Shown: positions 17,050 through 26,213, counted from the first letter of the stretch. The stretch: DNA of 64,000 bases from Hyphomicrobiales bacterium (GCA_900471485.1 UCEU01000041.1:62001-126000), one strand, 5' to 3'. The notes: generated by a model from the letters alone, not told the origin. Numbers and translations are program-made.

Positions 17050-18597
17050 TCAGCTTTCGCCGACAGCCTTTTCGGCGGCTGCGATTTCAGCCTGGCGACG
17101 CGCCACTTCCTCGCCGATCGGCGGTCCCTTGAAGCGGCGGCTCTCGAAGCCGAACCAGACGATTGCGGTCAGCACCAGGAAGCCGACGGTCACGTAGAGC
17201 GCCGGGCCGTTCGGCGGCTGCACGCCGAGAACGAAGATCAGGATCATCGCCAGGATCGACAGAACCGCGAAGAGCTTGAACATCCCCTCGCCGATATTCC
17301 ACGGACCCATCTTGTCCCACTTCGAAGAACCCCAGGCGAAGAGGCCGAGCGTGATCGGGATCGCGAAGGAGAAGAACAGGAAGATGACCGTGCAGGAGAC
17401 GACGATCGTGTAAACCGGCGTGTCACCGATCGAAACGAGCGAAGAGCCCCAGACGAAGAGCACCGAGAGGATCGATCCGGTCCAGATGGCCGATACCGGC
17501 GTGCGGTACTTCGGGCTGACCTTGGCGAGCGCCTTGGAAGCCGGCAGGCCGCCATCGCGCGAGAAGGCGAAGATCATGCGCGAGACGGAGGTGACGGTGG
17601 CAAGGCCGCACAGCCACTGGCACACGAGGATCGCGAAGTAGAGGATATCCTTGACGGTCGCGTTGACCTGCGTGTCCATCGCCCAGAAGAAAACGTTCCA
17701 GCCTTGCTTGGCGGCGTCATCCATGTTCGGCAGCATCAGCACGAACGAGCAAAGCATGATGTAGCCGAACAGCGCCGACCAGAGCACGGAAGAAACCATG
17801 CCGCGCGGAACGGAATGAGCGGCCTTGACCGTCTCTTCCGAGGTATGCGCGGAAGCGTCATAGCCGGTGATCGTGTAGATCGGCAGCAGAAGGCCGAGCA
17901 GGAACACCCAGGTGCCCGACGTTGCCGGCCAGACATTGCCGCCCGCTTCGCCGGAATAGTTGGCGAAAGTGAACAGGCGGCCGATCTCGTAGGACGGCGC
18001 GAAGTACAGGCACACGGCCGACAGCGCGATCGCCGATGCGAAGATCAGGTAACCCGAGAAGTCGGTGAGCTTCGCGGTCAGGCCGATACCCATGTGGTTC
18101 ACGAGCGCCTGCGCGCCGGTGATTATCACGAGGAACAGGATGCGCACCGTCGTCGTATCGGTCAGGCCGAAATAGGTCGTGCCGAACGAGCCCATGAAGA
18201 AGTAATAGGTGCCGACGTTGATGGCGCCGAGAACCGTAACGAGGCCGAGCAGGTTGAACCATGCGGTCAGCCAGCCGGTGAAGCGGTTGCCGAGGATCGA
18301 ACCCCAGTGATAGAGGCCGCCGGCCGTCGGATAGGCCGAGCTGATCTGTGCCATGGCGACGGCGAACACCAGCGAAACGAAGCAGCCGATCGGCCAGCCG
18401 ATGCCGATCGCGGCACCGCCCGCACCGGCCGTTGCCTGCGCCAGCGAATTGATACCACCGGAGAGAATGCAAATGATCGAGAATGAAACGGCAAAATTCG
18501 AAAACGAGCTCATGCGCCGTTCGAGTTCCTGGGCATAGCCCATGGAATGCAGGATGTGCACATCCTGCTTCTTGTCGAGTTCCGAATAATCGGACAT
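17050..18597 (-). CDS. APC-family amino acid/amine permease
   Basis: Inner-membrane permease of 515 residues with about twelve hydrophobic segments. The first helix has SFSIICILSGGINSLAQATAG and the second unit IGIGWPIGCFVSLVFAVAMA, like eukaryotic and bacterial GABA/choline/polyamine permeases of the APC superfamily. The conserved ITGYDASAHTSEET in helix 6-7 is a strong signature of this subgroup. I start at the ATG at 18597 (MSDYSELDKKQDV) because a GGGGGA box lies upstream; MAKQGDV seven codons earlier is possible. It lies between the amidohydrolase and the glutamine synthetase-like gene and probably brings in the amine or amino acid they process. Confidence 0.9.
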   Translation of the reverse strand: MSDYSELDKKQDVHILHSMGYAQELERRMSSFSNFAVSFSIICILSGGINSLAQATAGAGGAAIGIGWPIGCFVSLVFAVAMAQISSAYPTAGGLYHWGSILGNRFTGWLTAWFNLLGLVTVLGAINVGTYYFFMGSFGTTYFGLTDTTTVRILFLVIITGAQALVNHMGIGLTAKLTDFSGYLIFASAIALSAVCLYFAPSYEIGRLFTFANYSGEAGGNVWPATSGTWVFLLGLLLPIYTITGYDASAHTSEETVKAAHSVPRGMVSSVLWSALFGYIMLCSFVLMLPNMDDAAKQGWNVFFWAMDTQVNATVKDILYFAILVCQWLCGLATVTSVSRMIFAFSRDGGLPASKALAKVSPKYRTPVSAIWTGSILSVLFVWGSSLVSIGDTPVYTIVVSCTVIFLFFSFAIPITLGLFAWGSSKWDKMGPWNIGEGMFKLFAVLSILAMILIFVLGVQPPNGPALYVTVGFLVLTAIVWFGFESRRFKGPPIGEEVARRQAEIAAAEKAVGES

Positions 18598-18724
18598 GAC
18601 GTCCCCCTGTTTAGCCATCAGCCGCGGAATTGCAGCTGATTGTCCAGTGCCAAAAGTGTCCGCGACGTGTTCGCCTGCGGACGGATCGCAGTTAAACTGC
18701 TCCCTGGGGTCTTATCTTTTGTCG

Positions 18725-19498
18725 TCAGGCGTCCAGGCTTTGCTGGAGCAGCCTCGTCAGATAGCTGGCCATGACCCCTTGGCCAGCTTGGTCTGCGATG
18801 AGGTCGTTGCGGACCTCAATCATTACATTGCGCAAGCCATTGGAAAGCCCGTGCAGAACGAGCGTGTGCGTCACGCCGTCCTCGGGCCCATAGGGCTCGT
18901 TGCGTTCGATCTTGAAGGAAGCATCACCCGATGCCGCAGCCGCAAGCATGCGGTCGGCCAGGCGGCTGTCGTCGTCGTGCAGGATGCCGATCTCAACGGC
19001 ACGCGTCTTGCCGTGATAAATGGGAGTGAAGCTATGAACTGTCACGATCACGGTCTCCTGCCCCCTCGCCTTGCGGTCGCGAATCAGCGCCCGGATGGCG
19101 TCGTGGAAAGGAATATACACGGCTTCGGTGCGCGCGTGACGTTCTTCGACGCTGAGACCGGCATTGCCGGGGATATCGTAGATTTCGCTCTTCTCGGGCA
19201 TCGCGCCCGGAGATTCCGGTGGACGGTTGCAGTCGTAGATCAGCCGCGAAACCCGCTGATGCACAAGCGTGGCGTCGAGCGCCGCCGATATGCCTTGGGC
19301 GACCGCGAGCGCGCCCGGATCCCACGCGATATGACTGTTCAGCGCATCGGCCGGCAGGCCGAGCGTTCCGTAGCGCTCGGGCAGCATTCGCGACGCGTGC
19401 TCGCAGACCACGAGCACCGCGCTCCCGCCCTGCGGTCTCTCGACCACAACGCTTTCGCCGTCCGACTTGCTCAAGACCTCGAACTCAGCAGGCACCAC
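18725..19498 (-). CDS. N-formylglutamate amidohydrolase family protein
   Basis: Zinc-type hydrolase of 257 residues from the family that cleaves N-formylglutamate in histidine degradation and related N-acyl or gamma-linked glutamates. Family features are VVCEHASRMLP, HIAWDPGALAVAQGIS, SRLIYDCNRPPESPGA, VTVHSFTPIYHG with the conserved His, and MIEVRNDLI. It starts with GTG (two in-frame GTG codons at 19498 and 19495). No hut genes are present, and the permease and PuuA-like gene follow on the same strand, so it may release glutamate from a gamma-glutamyl intermediate. The RpiR-family regulator is divergent from it. Confidence 0.87.
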   Translation of the reverse strand: MVPAEFEVLSKSDGESVVVERPQGGSAVLVVCEHASRMLPERYGTLGLPADALNSHIAWDPGALAVAQGISAALDATLVHQRVSRLIYDCNRPPESPGAMPEKSEIYDIPGNAGLSVEERHARTEAVYIPFHDAIRALIRDRKARGQETVIVTVHSFTPIYHGKTRAVEIGILHDDDSRLADRMLAAAASGDASFKIERNEPYGPEDGVTHTLVLHGLSNGLRNVMIEVRNDLIADQAGQGVMASYLTRLLQQSLDA

Positions 19499-19535
19499 GA
19501 ACGCACCCCGATCATTAATAAAATATGTACAAGAA

Positions 19536-19589
19536 AAGAATTCTTCAGCTTTGCGATTGTGTCAAGCGCGCTCTGAAAATTTCTTTTCA
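19536..19589. promoter_or_regulatory. Dyad sites in the divergent promoter between amidohydrolase and RpiR genes
   Basis: TGAAAA-tttc-TTTTCA at 19574-19589 is a perfect six-base inverted repeat, and AAGAATTCTT at 19536-19545 is a ten-base palindrome. GAAA/TTTC dyads resemble sites of MurR/RpiR regulators such as E. coli MurR. The position between the two start codons suits control of both directions. Confidence 0.45.
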
Positions 19590-19674
19590 TGACAACAGTT
19601 GACATGGATTGTGACAGCGTTGTTAACTTTGAGTGGGAAAGTGGCACAAGACCAATCCCGGGGAGCAAGATCGC

Positions 19675-20547
19675 GTGACCGTTGCGTCGAAAACAGTTTC
19701 GGACGTAATCCACTCGCATTTTGGCGTGCTCACGCGTGCCGAAAAGCAGTTGGCTGAAAGTCTGCTGGACAACTACCCTGTCTCGGGACTGGGGAGCATC
19801 ACGACGATCGCCGAGAACGCCGGCGTATCGACGCCGACGGTCGTGCGCATGGTCCAGAAGCTGGGCTTCAAGGGCTATCCCGATTTCCAGGCGCATCTGC
19901 ATCAGGAACTCGAGGCGACGATCTCGAACCCGATCACCAAGCACGACCGCTGGGCCTCCAACGCGCCAGGCACCCACATTCTCAACCGTTTCGCCGATGC
20001 CATCATGGGCAACCTGCGCCAGACGCTGACCGGGCTCGACACAGCCACCTTCGACAGCGTCGCTGCGCTGTTGTCAGACCGCAAGCGCGGCCTCTACTTT
20101 GTCGGCGGCCGTATCACCGGCGCGCTGGCCGAGTATTTCTTCACCCATATGCAGGTCATCCGCCCACATACGGAGCTGCTTTCGTCCAACTCCAGCAGCT
20201 GGCCGCAATATGTGCTGAACATGAGCCCCGGCGACGTGCTGGTGATCTTCGACATCCGTCGCTACGAGCAGGAACTGGTGAGCCTTGCGACCGCCGCCAG
20301 GAAGTGCGGCGCGGAGATCATCGTCTTCACCGACCAATGGGGATCCCCCGCCGCCAAGCTCGCGCGCCATACGTTCCGTGTGCAGATAGAAGCCCCCTCT
20401 GCATGGGATAGCTCCGTCGTCACCCTTTTCATTGTCGAAGCGCTCATCGAAGCGGTCCAGAGCTCGACATGGGACGAGACGAAGGAGCGCATGAAAACCT
20501 TGGAAGGCCTGTTCGAACAAACAAGGCTTTTCCGCAAACTCGGTTAG
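19675..20547 (+). CDS. MurR/RpiR family transcriptional regulator
   Basis: Regulator of 290 residues with the family layout: N-terminal RpiR HTH (LTRAEKQLAESLL, then TTIAENAGVSTPTVVRMVQKLGFKGYPDF) and a C-terminal SIS domain (GLYFVGGRITGALAEYF to IIVFTDQWGSPAAKLA) that binds a phosphosugar or similar ligand. I start at the GTG at 19675, preceded eight bases upstream by GGGGAG. It is divergent from the N-formylglutamate amidohydrolase/permease genes and lies just upstream of the ABC importer operon, so it could govern either. A non-sugar ligand is possible because many rhizobial RpiR regulators sit next to amino acid and amine genes. Confidence 0.88.
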   Translation: MTVASKTVSDVIHSHFGVLTRAEKQLAESLLDNYPVSGLGSITTIAENAGVSTPTVVRMVQKLGFKGYPDFQAHLHQELEATISNPITKHDRWASNAPGTHILNRFADAIMGNLRQTLTGLDTATFDSVAALLSDRKRGLYFVGGRITGALAEYFFTHMQVIRPHTELLSSNSSSWPQYVLNMSPGDVLVIFDIRRYEQELVSLATAARKCGAEIIVFTDQWGSPAAKLARHTFRVQIEAPSAWDSSVVTLFIVEALIEAVQSSTWDETKERMKTLEGLFEQTRLFRKLG

Positions 20548-20654
20548 GAGGGAGACAACATACTACCAATGGCGTAGGCAAACGCGGACTGGTGTCGTAA
20601 ATGAAACATCGCCGTCAAACGCCTGCTATACCAAGAAAAATTTACGTCATTGAA

Positions 20655-20672
20655 CTGTCACACAAGCTTCAC
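20655..20672 (+). promoter_or_regulatory. Weak PHO-box-like direct repeat upstream of the ABC operon
   Basis: CTGTCAC-ACAA-GCTTCAC, two seven-base units on an 11-base period, as in PhoB sites (CTGTCAT-N4-CTGTCAT). Only the first unit matches well and TCAC is shared by both. It is 52 bases upstream of the binding-protein start. Confidence 0.25.
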
Positions 20673-20723
20673 GTAACGTCAGTAACAGCATCGTCGGACA
20701 CTGAAACCCGAAGGAGAACAACA

Positions 20724-21827
20724 GTGATCTCTAATCTTTCTCGACTGCTCTCGCTCTCGACCGCGATCGTCGTGGCTTCGACCGCAATTGCCGCTGCCGA
20801 GCCGAGCGCCGAACTCATCGCTGCCGCCAAGAAGGAAGGCACGCTGACCACGATCGCGCTTCCGCACGACTGGTGCGGCTACGGCGACGTCATTGCCGGC
20901 TTCAAGGCGAAGTACGGCATCGAAGTGAACGAACTGAACCCGGATGCTGGTTCGGGCGATGAAATCGAAGCCATCAAGGCCAACAAGGGCAACACCGGCC
21001 CGCAGGCTCCTGACGTCATCGACGTCGGCCTCTCCTTCGGCCCGACCGCAAAGGCCGACGGCTTGATCCAGCCCTACAAGGTCTCGACGTGGGACTCCAT
21101 TCCTGACAGCGCCAAGGATGCCGACGGCTTCTGGTACGGCGACTACTACGGCGTTCTCTCCTTCGTCGTGAACACCGACATCGTCAAGGAAGTGCCGAAG
21201 GACTGGGCCGACCTGAAGAAGTCGGACTACGCCAACTCGATCGCTCTCGCCGGTGACCCGCGCGCTTCCAATCAGGCTGTCCAGGCTGTTTACGCTGCCG
21301 GCATCGCCGCTGGTGAAAAGGACGCGACCAAGGCTGGTGAAGCCGGTCTCGCCTTCTTCGGCGAACTCAACAAGGCAGGCAACCTCGTTCCGGTTATCGG
21401 CAAGTCCGCTTCGCTGGCACAGGGCTCGACCCCGATCGTCATCGCATGGGACTACAACGGCCTGTCCTGGCGCGATACGCTCAAGGGCAACCCGCCGGTT
21501 GAAGTCGTCGTTCCGGCATCGGGCGTCAACGCCGGCGTTTACGTTCAGGCGATCTCCGCCTTCGCTCCGCACCCGAACGCTGCCAAGCTCTGGATGGAAT
21601 ACCTCTATTCGGACGAAGGTCAGCTCGGCTGGCTGAAGGGCTATTGCCACCCGATCCGCTTCAACGACCTGGCCAAGAACAAAAAGATCCCGCAGGAACT
21701 TCTCGACAAGCTCCCGCCGGCAGCTGCCTATGAAAAGGCTGTCTTCCCGACGCTCGACGAGCAGGAAGCCGGCAAGACCGCCATCACCGGCAAGTGGGAC
21801 AGCGTCGTCGGCGCCAACGTTCAGTAA
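20724..21827 (+). CDS. ABC transporter periplasmic substrate-binding protein
   Basis: Secreted binding protein of 367 residues. It begins (GTG at 20724, AAGGAG box eight bases upstream) with the signal peptide ISNLSRLLSLSTAIVVASTA, cut after AIAAA. The mature part has type 2 periplasmic-binding-protein features: DVIDVGLSFGPTAKADGLIQPY, WYGDYYGVLSFVVNTDIV and a C-terminal GQLGWLKGYCHPIRF. The family takes iron, phosphonates such as 2-aminoethylphosphonate, thiamine or polyamines; motifs for iron (paired Tyr) are not clear. It is followed by a hairpin, two permease genes and an ATPase gene on the same strand. Ligand is not determinable from the sequence. Confidence 0.88.
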   Translation: MISNLSRLLSLSTAIVVASTAIAAAEPSAELIAAAKKEGTLTTIALPHDWCGYGDVIAGFKAKYGIEVNELNPDAGSGDEIEAIKANKGNTGPQAPDVIDVGLSFGPTAKADGLIQPYKVSTWDSIPDSAKDADGFWYGDYYGVLSFVVNTDIVKEVPKDWADLKKSDYANSIALAGDPRASNQAVQAVYAAGIAAGEKDATKAGEAGLAFFGELNKAGNLVPVIGKSASLAQGSTPIVIAWDYNGLSWRDTLKGNPPVEVVVPASGVNAGVYVQAISAFAPHPNAAKLWMEYLYSDEGQLGWLKGYCHPIRFNDLAKNKKIPQELLDKLPPAAAYEKAVFPTLDEQEAGKTAITGKWDSVVGANVQ

Positions 21828-21841
21828 GATCAGATGACACC

Positions 21842-21874
21842 GCCTCTCCGCCGTTCAGGCGGGGAGGCTTTTTG
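21842..21874 (+). terminator. Intra-operon terminator or attenuator after the binding-protein gene
   Basis: Stem GCCTCTCCGCC (21842-21852) / GGCGGGGAGGC (21858-21868) with TTTTTG tail. It lies between the binding-protein gene and the permeases and probably lets more binding-protein mRNA accumulate. Confidence 0.8.
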
Positions 21875-21906
21875 CCCCTCCGACGCCGCAAGATGAGCTT
21901 TCTTCA

Positions 21907-22800
21907 ATGAGCACTGTTTCGACGCCCGTGGTGAGCACGGCTCCGCTGATCACAAAAGACCGCGTGATCGACTGGTTGGGCATTGCGCCCTTCATTATTT
22001 TCGCGCTGCTTTTTCTCATTATTCCAACGCTCTATCTTGTCGTCGGCGCCTTCCTGACGCCCGAGGGTAATTTCACGCTGAAGAACATCGGCGATCTCTT
22101 CACTCCGTCGATCCTCAGCGCCTACTGGATCAGTATCCGCGTCTCGGTCGCCTCGGCACTCGGCGGCGCGCTGATCGGCTTCTTCCTCGCCTGGGCGGTC
22201 GTGCTCGGCGGTCTGCCGACCTCGGTGCGCTCGACGCTGTTGACCTTCTCCGGAGTCGCCTCGAACTTCGCGGGCATCCCGCTCGCCTTCTCGTTTCTGG
22301 CAACCCTTGGCCGCACCGGCCTCGTTACCGTTTTCCTCAGGGACTGGTTCGGCTTCAACCTCTATGGCACCGGCTTCAACCTGCTCTCCTTCTTCGGCCT
22401 CACCATCACCTACATGTACTTCCAGATCCCGCTGATGGTACTGATCCTGACGCCGGCGCTCGACGGCATGAAGAAGGAATGGCGCGAGGCAGCCGAAATC
22501 CTCGGCGCCAGCAATGTTCAATATTGGACCCGGGTTGCCCTGCCGATCCTCTGGCCGAGCCTTCTCGGCACGACCTTGCTGCTTTTCGCCAACGCCTTCG
22601 GCGCCATCGCGACGGCCTACGCGCTGACTGGCTCCTCGCTCAACATCGTCCCCATTCTGCTCTACGCGCAGATCCGCGGCGACGTGCTTCACAATGCCAA
22701 CCTCGGCTATGCGATCGCGCTCGGCATGATCGTCATCACCGGCGTGTCCAACATCCTCTATCTCATGCTGCGCATGCGCGCTGAACGGTGGCAGAAATGA
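21907..22800 (+). CDS. ABC transporter permease
   Basis: Inner-membrane permease of 297 residues with about six hydrophobic helices. The EAA loop, which contacts the ATPase, is EWREAAEILGASNVQYWTRVALPILWPSL (around 190-215). It belongs to the PotB-like group of type I importers. The downstream permease overlaps its stop as ATGA (22797-22800). Together with the binding protein, second permease and ATPase it forms one importer. Expression is probably set lower than that of the binding protein by the hairpin at 21842-21874. Confidence 0.9.
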   Translation: MSTVSTPVVSTAPLITKDRVIDWLGIAPFIIFALLFLIIPTLYLVVGAFLTPEGNFTLKNIGDLFTPSILSAYWISIRVSVASALGGALIGFFLAWAVVLGGLPTSVRSTLLTFSGVASNFAGIPLAFSFLATLGRTGLVTVFLRDWFGFNLYGTGFNLLSFFGLTITYMYFQIPLMVLILTPALDGMKKEWREAAEILGASNVQYWTRVALPILWPSLLGTTLLLFANAFGAIATAYALTGSSLNIVPILLYAQIRGDVLHNANLGYAIALGMIVITGVSNILYLMLRMRAERWQK

Positions 22801-23585
22801 AGGCTCAGAAACTCGGCGCCTGGATCGCCATCGCCATCGGCGCGACCTATTTCATCGTACCTCTGCTCGGAACCATCGAGTTCTCGCTGCGCATGCGTCG
22901 CGACGCCTACAGCTTCGACGCCTACGCATCGGTCTTCTCCGACGAGCGCTTCCGCGAGACCTTCGGCTATTCGATGATGATGGCGCTTTTGACCATCGTC
23001 TTCGGCATGCTGCTGATCGTGCCGACCGCCTATTGGGTTCGCCTGCGCATGCCGCAGATGCGCCAGGTGGTGGAGTTCATCACGCTGTTGCCGCTGGTCA
23101 TCCCGGCCATCGTCATCGTCTTCGGTTATCTGAGGATGTACAATTCATCCTCCTATCTGCCGATGACCGGCTCGACGACCGGCACCAACATCCTGCTCGT
23201 CTTCTCCTACATCACCCTCTCGCTACCCTACATGTACCGCTCCGTCGATACCGCCATGCGCGCCATTGACGTCAGAACGCTGACCGAAGCCGCCCAGAGC
23301 CTCGGCGCCAGCTGGTGGACGATCATGTTCAAGTGCATCTTCCCGAACGTGATGAGCGGCATCCTCTCGGGCGCCTTCATCACGCTGGCGATCGTCATGG
23401 GTGAGTTTACCTTCGCCGCATTGCTGAGCCGCCCGGCCTTCGGCCCCTACCTGCAGCTGGTCGGCGCCAACCGCGCCTATGAGCCCTCGGCGCTTGCCGT
23501 GATCGCATTCTCCATCACCTGGCTCAGCATGGGCCTGCTCAATCTCGTCTCGCGCATCGGCAAATCCCGTCCGGCCAAGGCTTAA
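22797..23585 (+). CDS. ABC transporter permease
   Basis: Second inner-membrane permease of the importer, 262 residues with six predicted helices and a PotC-like layout. The EAA loop is LTEAAQSLGASWWTIMFKCIFPNVMSG. The start at 22797 overlaps the preceding stop as ATGA; an upstream in-frame ATG nine bases earlier is less likely. The ATPase gene starts 11 bases after its stop. Confidence 0.9.
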   Translation: MKAQKLGAWIAIAIGATYFIVPLLGTIEFSLRMRRDAYSFDAYASVFSDERFRETFGYSMMMALLTIVFGMLLIVPTAYWVRLRMPQMRQVVEFITLLPLVIPAIVIVFGYLRMYNSSSYLPMTGSTTGTNILLVFSYITLSLPYMYRSVDTAMRAIDVRTLTEAAQSLGASWWTIMFKCIFPNVMSGILSGAFITLAIVMGEFTFAALLSRPAFGPYLQLVGANRAYEPSALAVIAFSITWLSMGLLNLVSRIGKSRPAKA

Positions 23586-23596
23586 GGTATTTCGAT

Positions 23597-24658
23597 ATGT
23601 CTTTTCTCTCGTTGACCAACATTCAGAAATCCTTCGGCCAGGTTCAGGTCGTCAAGGATTTCAACATGAATATCGAGAAGGGCGAGTTCGTCTCCTTCCT
23701 CGGGCCGTCGGGTTGCGGCAAGACCACCGTGCTGCGCATGATCGCCGGCTTCGAAACGCCCACCGGCGGAAGTCTCAGCATCGCCGGCAAGGACATCGCG
23801 CCGCTGAAGCCGAACCAGCGCAACATCGGCATGGTCTTCCAGGCCTACGCCCTCTTCCCGAACATGACGGTGCATGACAACGTCGCCTTCGGCCTGAAGA
23901 TCGCCGGCAAGCCGAAGGACGAGATCGACGCCCGCGTCAAGGAGATGCTGGCGCTGATCCACCTCGGCCACCTCGCTGATCGCTATCCCTACCAGATGTC
24001 GGGTGGCCAGCAGCAGCGCGTTGCTCTCGCCCGCGCCCTTGCCGCCAAGCCGCAGGTCCTGCTGCTCGACGAGCCGCTCTCGGCGCTCGACGCCAAGATC
24101 CGCGTGTCGCTGCGAGAGGAAATCCGCCAGATCCAGCAGTCGCTCGGGATCACCACCATCTTCGTCACCCACGACCAGGAAGAGGCGCTGTCGATCTCCG
24201 ACCGCATCGTCGTCATGAACGGCGGCCGCGCCGACCAGATCGGCACGCCTTTCGAGATCTACAACACGCCGGCCACCCGCTTCGTCGCCTCCTTCGTCGG
24301 CACGCTGAACCTGATCGAGGCCAAGGTCGTCGACCCCGCCGCCAACCGCATCCAGATCGGCGACCAGGGCGTGACCCTCCGGCAGTCCGTCGCCGCCTTC
24401 AATGCCGGTGACACTGTCTCGCTGGCGCTGCGCCCGGAAGCCGGATCGTTGGCTGAAAGCACGCCGAGCGACACGAAGCTGACCGGCCAGGTGGTATCAG
24501 CCCACTTCCTCGGCTCCGTCATCCGCACCCGCATGAATGTCGGCGGCAATGTCATCTCCTTCGACATGTTCAACAGCCCCGGCGTCAAGCCGCCCGCTAC
24601 AGGCGAAACAGTGACGCTGCGCTTCATGGCCGCCGACCTACTCGTCATCCGCGACTGA
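23597..24658 (+). CDS. ABC transporter ATP-binding protein
   Basis: Cytoplasmic ATPase of 353 residues that powers the importer. Walker A is GPSGCGKTT, the Q-loop region is MVFQAYALFP, the signature is MSGGQQQRVALARAL, Walker B is VLLLDEPLSALDA and the H-loop is VTHDQEEALS. After residue about 240 a TOBE-type C-terminal domain follows (VALRPEAGSL and similar), as in the PotA/FbpC/MalK group. An AAGGT site precedes the ATG. It is last in the operon and is followed by a strong terminator. Confidence 0.92.
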   Translation: MSFLSLTNIQKSFGQVQVVKDFNMNIEKGEFVSFLGPSGCGKTTVLRMIAGFETPTGGSLSIAGKDIAPLKPNQRNIGMVFQAYALFPNMTVHDNVAFGLKIAGKPKDEIDARVKEMLALIHLGHLADRYPYQMSGGQQQRVALARALAAKPQVLLLDEPLSALDAKIRVSLREEIRQIQQSLGITTIFVTHDQEEALSISDRIVVMNGGRADQIGTPFEIYNTPATRFVASFVGTLNLIEAKVVDPAANRIQIGDQGVTLRQSVAAFNAGDTVSLALRPEAGSLAESTPSDTKLTGQVVSAHFLGSVIRTRMNVGGNVISFDMFNSPGVKPPATGETVTLRFMAADLLVIRD

Positions 24659-24678
24659 CCAGCCGACCATCCGATCCC

Positions 24679-24708
24679 AAAAGGCGTCGCTCCAAGCGAC
24701 GCCTTTTG
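24679..24708 (+). terminator. Rho-independent terminator of the ABC importer operon
   Basis: Perfect stem AAAAGGCGTCGCT (24679-24691) / AGCGACGCCTTTT (24695-24707), three-base loop and T-run within the right arm. Confidence 0.9.
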
Positions 24709-24839
24709 CATTTGCGGCTTTGCCACACTGAGCCTGCCGATGCCCCCCCATGCAGCGAAAGCGGGAAAAATTGCTTGTAATGCCGGGCGGGTTGCGCGAC
24801 GACGGGATGGATCATTCATTTCGGCAAAGTCAGTTCAGC

Positions 24840-26183
24840 ATGTCTCCCACCACGACCACGGCGGCCGCGCCGCGCAGCCTCACCTCACAGGATTTCAAGA
24901 CGCTCGGCCTCTCGACCCTCGGCGGCGCGCTCGAGTTCTACGATTTCATCATCTTCGTCTTTTTCGCCAGCGTCATCGGCCACCTGTTCTTCCCGCCCGA
25001 CATGCCCGACTGGCTGGTGACCATCCAGACCTTCGGCATCTTCGCCGCCGGCTATCTGGTGCGCCCGATCGGCGGCATCGTGCTTGCCCATTTCGGCGAC
25101 ATGTTCGGCCGCAAGCGGGTCTTCGCCTTCTCGATCCTGCTGATGGCGCTCTCCACGCTCGGCATGGCCGCCATGCCGACCTACGCCAGCATCGGCGTCG
25201 CGGCACCTATCCTGCTCATCCTCATGCGCGTCCTGCAGGGTGCGGCCATCGGCGGCGAAGTGCCCGGCGCCTGGACGTTCGTTGCAGAGCACGTTCCGTT
25301 CCGCCGCGTCGGTTTCGCCTGCGGCTTCCTCTGCTCGGGCCTGACACTTGGCATCCTGCTCGGCTCCTTCATCGCCACCATCATCAACTCGGTCTTCACG
25401 CCTGATGATGTCGCGGCCTACGCCTGGCGCATCCCCTTCTTCCTCGGCGGCATCTTCGGCCTCGTCGCCGTCTATCTCCGCCGCTGGCTGCAGGAGACGC
25501 CGATCTTCTCGGAAATGAAGCAGAGCCGCTCGCTGGTGCGCGAACTGCCGCTGAAGGCCGTGCTGCGCGACTACCCGCGCGGCGTCATCGTCTCGATCAT
25601 CCTCACCTGGATCCTGTCGGCCGGCATCGTCGTCACCACGCTGATGACCGCGACCTTCCTGCAGAAGCTCTATGGCTACACCGCGCAGCAGTCGCTGGCC
25701 GCGACCAGCTTCGGCACGCTGTTCCTGATCTTCGGCACGGCAGCCGCCGGCGCGATCGTCGACCGCGTCGGTTCCGGACGGTTCTTCGTGGTGTCGAGCA
25801 TCTTCTTCGGCGTCGCGACCTTCGCCTTCTACAGCTACGCCGCCGTGTCGCTGACGGTTCTCTTCGCGCTCTACGCGGTGATGGGTCTGGCCGTCGGCAT
25901 GGTCGGCGCCGTGCCCTACGTGATGGTCCGCGCCTTCCCGGCCCGCGTCCGCTTCACCGGTCTCTCCTTCTCCTACAACATCTCCTACGCCATCTTCGGC
26001 GGCCTCACACCGCTGGCGGTCGCCTCGTTGCTGCCGCTGAACCCGATGGCCCACGCCTACTACCTGCTGTTCATCGCAGCCCTCGCCTTCGGCCTCGGCC
26101 TCTACCTGATCGCCAAGGGCGACAGCGTCGAGGCGGAAGTCGGTATCGAGGAACTGACGGACCGGCTGGCTCAGAAGGCCTGA
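24840..26183 (+). CDS. MFS transporter, metabolite:H+ symporter (MHS) family
   Basis: Inner-membrane symporter of 447 residues with twelve helices. MHS landmarks are TLGGALEFYDFIIFVFFAS in helix 1, GHFGDMFGRKRVF-like loop 2-3 (here HFGDMFGRKRVF) and QGAAIGGEVPGAWTFVAEHVP in helix 4-5. Relatives carry citrate, shikimate, proline/betaine or alpha-ketoglutarate. The start is uncertain: I use the ATG at 24840 (MSPTTTT) because family similarity begins soon after, but no good ribosome site precedes it and an ATG at 24807 (MDHSFRQ) is possible. It stands alone between two terminators. Confidence 0.85.
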   Translation: MSPTTTTAAAPRSLTSQDFKTLGLSTLGGALEFYDFIIFVFFASVIGHLFFPPDMPDWLVTIQTFGIFAAGYLVRPIGGIVLAHFGDMFGRKRVFAFSILLMALSTLGMAAMPTYASIGVAAPILLILMRVLQGAAIGGEVPGAWTFVAEHVPFRRVGFACGFLCSGLTLGILLGSFIATIINSVFTPDDVAAYAWRIPFFLGGIFGLVAVYLRRWLQETPIFSEMKQSRSLVRELPLKAVLRDYPRGVIVSIILTWILSAGIVVTTLMTATFLQKLYGYTAQQSLAATSFGTLFLIFGTAAAGAIVDRVGSGRFFVVSSIFFGVATFAFYSYAAVSLTVLFALYAVMGLAVGMVGAVPYVMVRAFPARVRFTGLSFSYNISYAIFGGLTPLAVASLLPLNPMAHAYYLLFIAALAFGLGLYLIAKGDSVEAEVGIEELTDRLAQKA

Positions 26184-26188
26184 CATGC

Positions 26189-26213
26189 AAAGGGCGGCCA
26201 CCGGCCGCCCTTT
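26189..26213 (+). terminator. Terminator between converging MFS and ABC ATPase genes
   Basis: Perfect 11-bp stem AAAGGGCGGCC (26189-26199) / GGCCGCCCTTT (26203-26213). T-rich flanks on both strands make it probably bidirectional. Confidence 0.85.

Noticed and set aside
20655..20672. PHO box as firm evidence for a phosphonate importer
   Set aside because: Only one of the two seven-base units matches the consensus well; listed as weak and not used to name the substrate.
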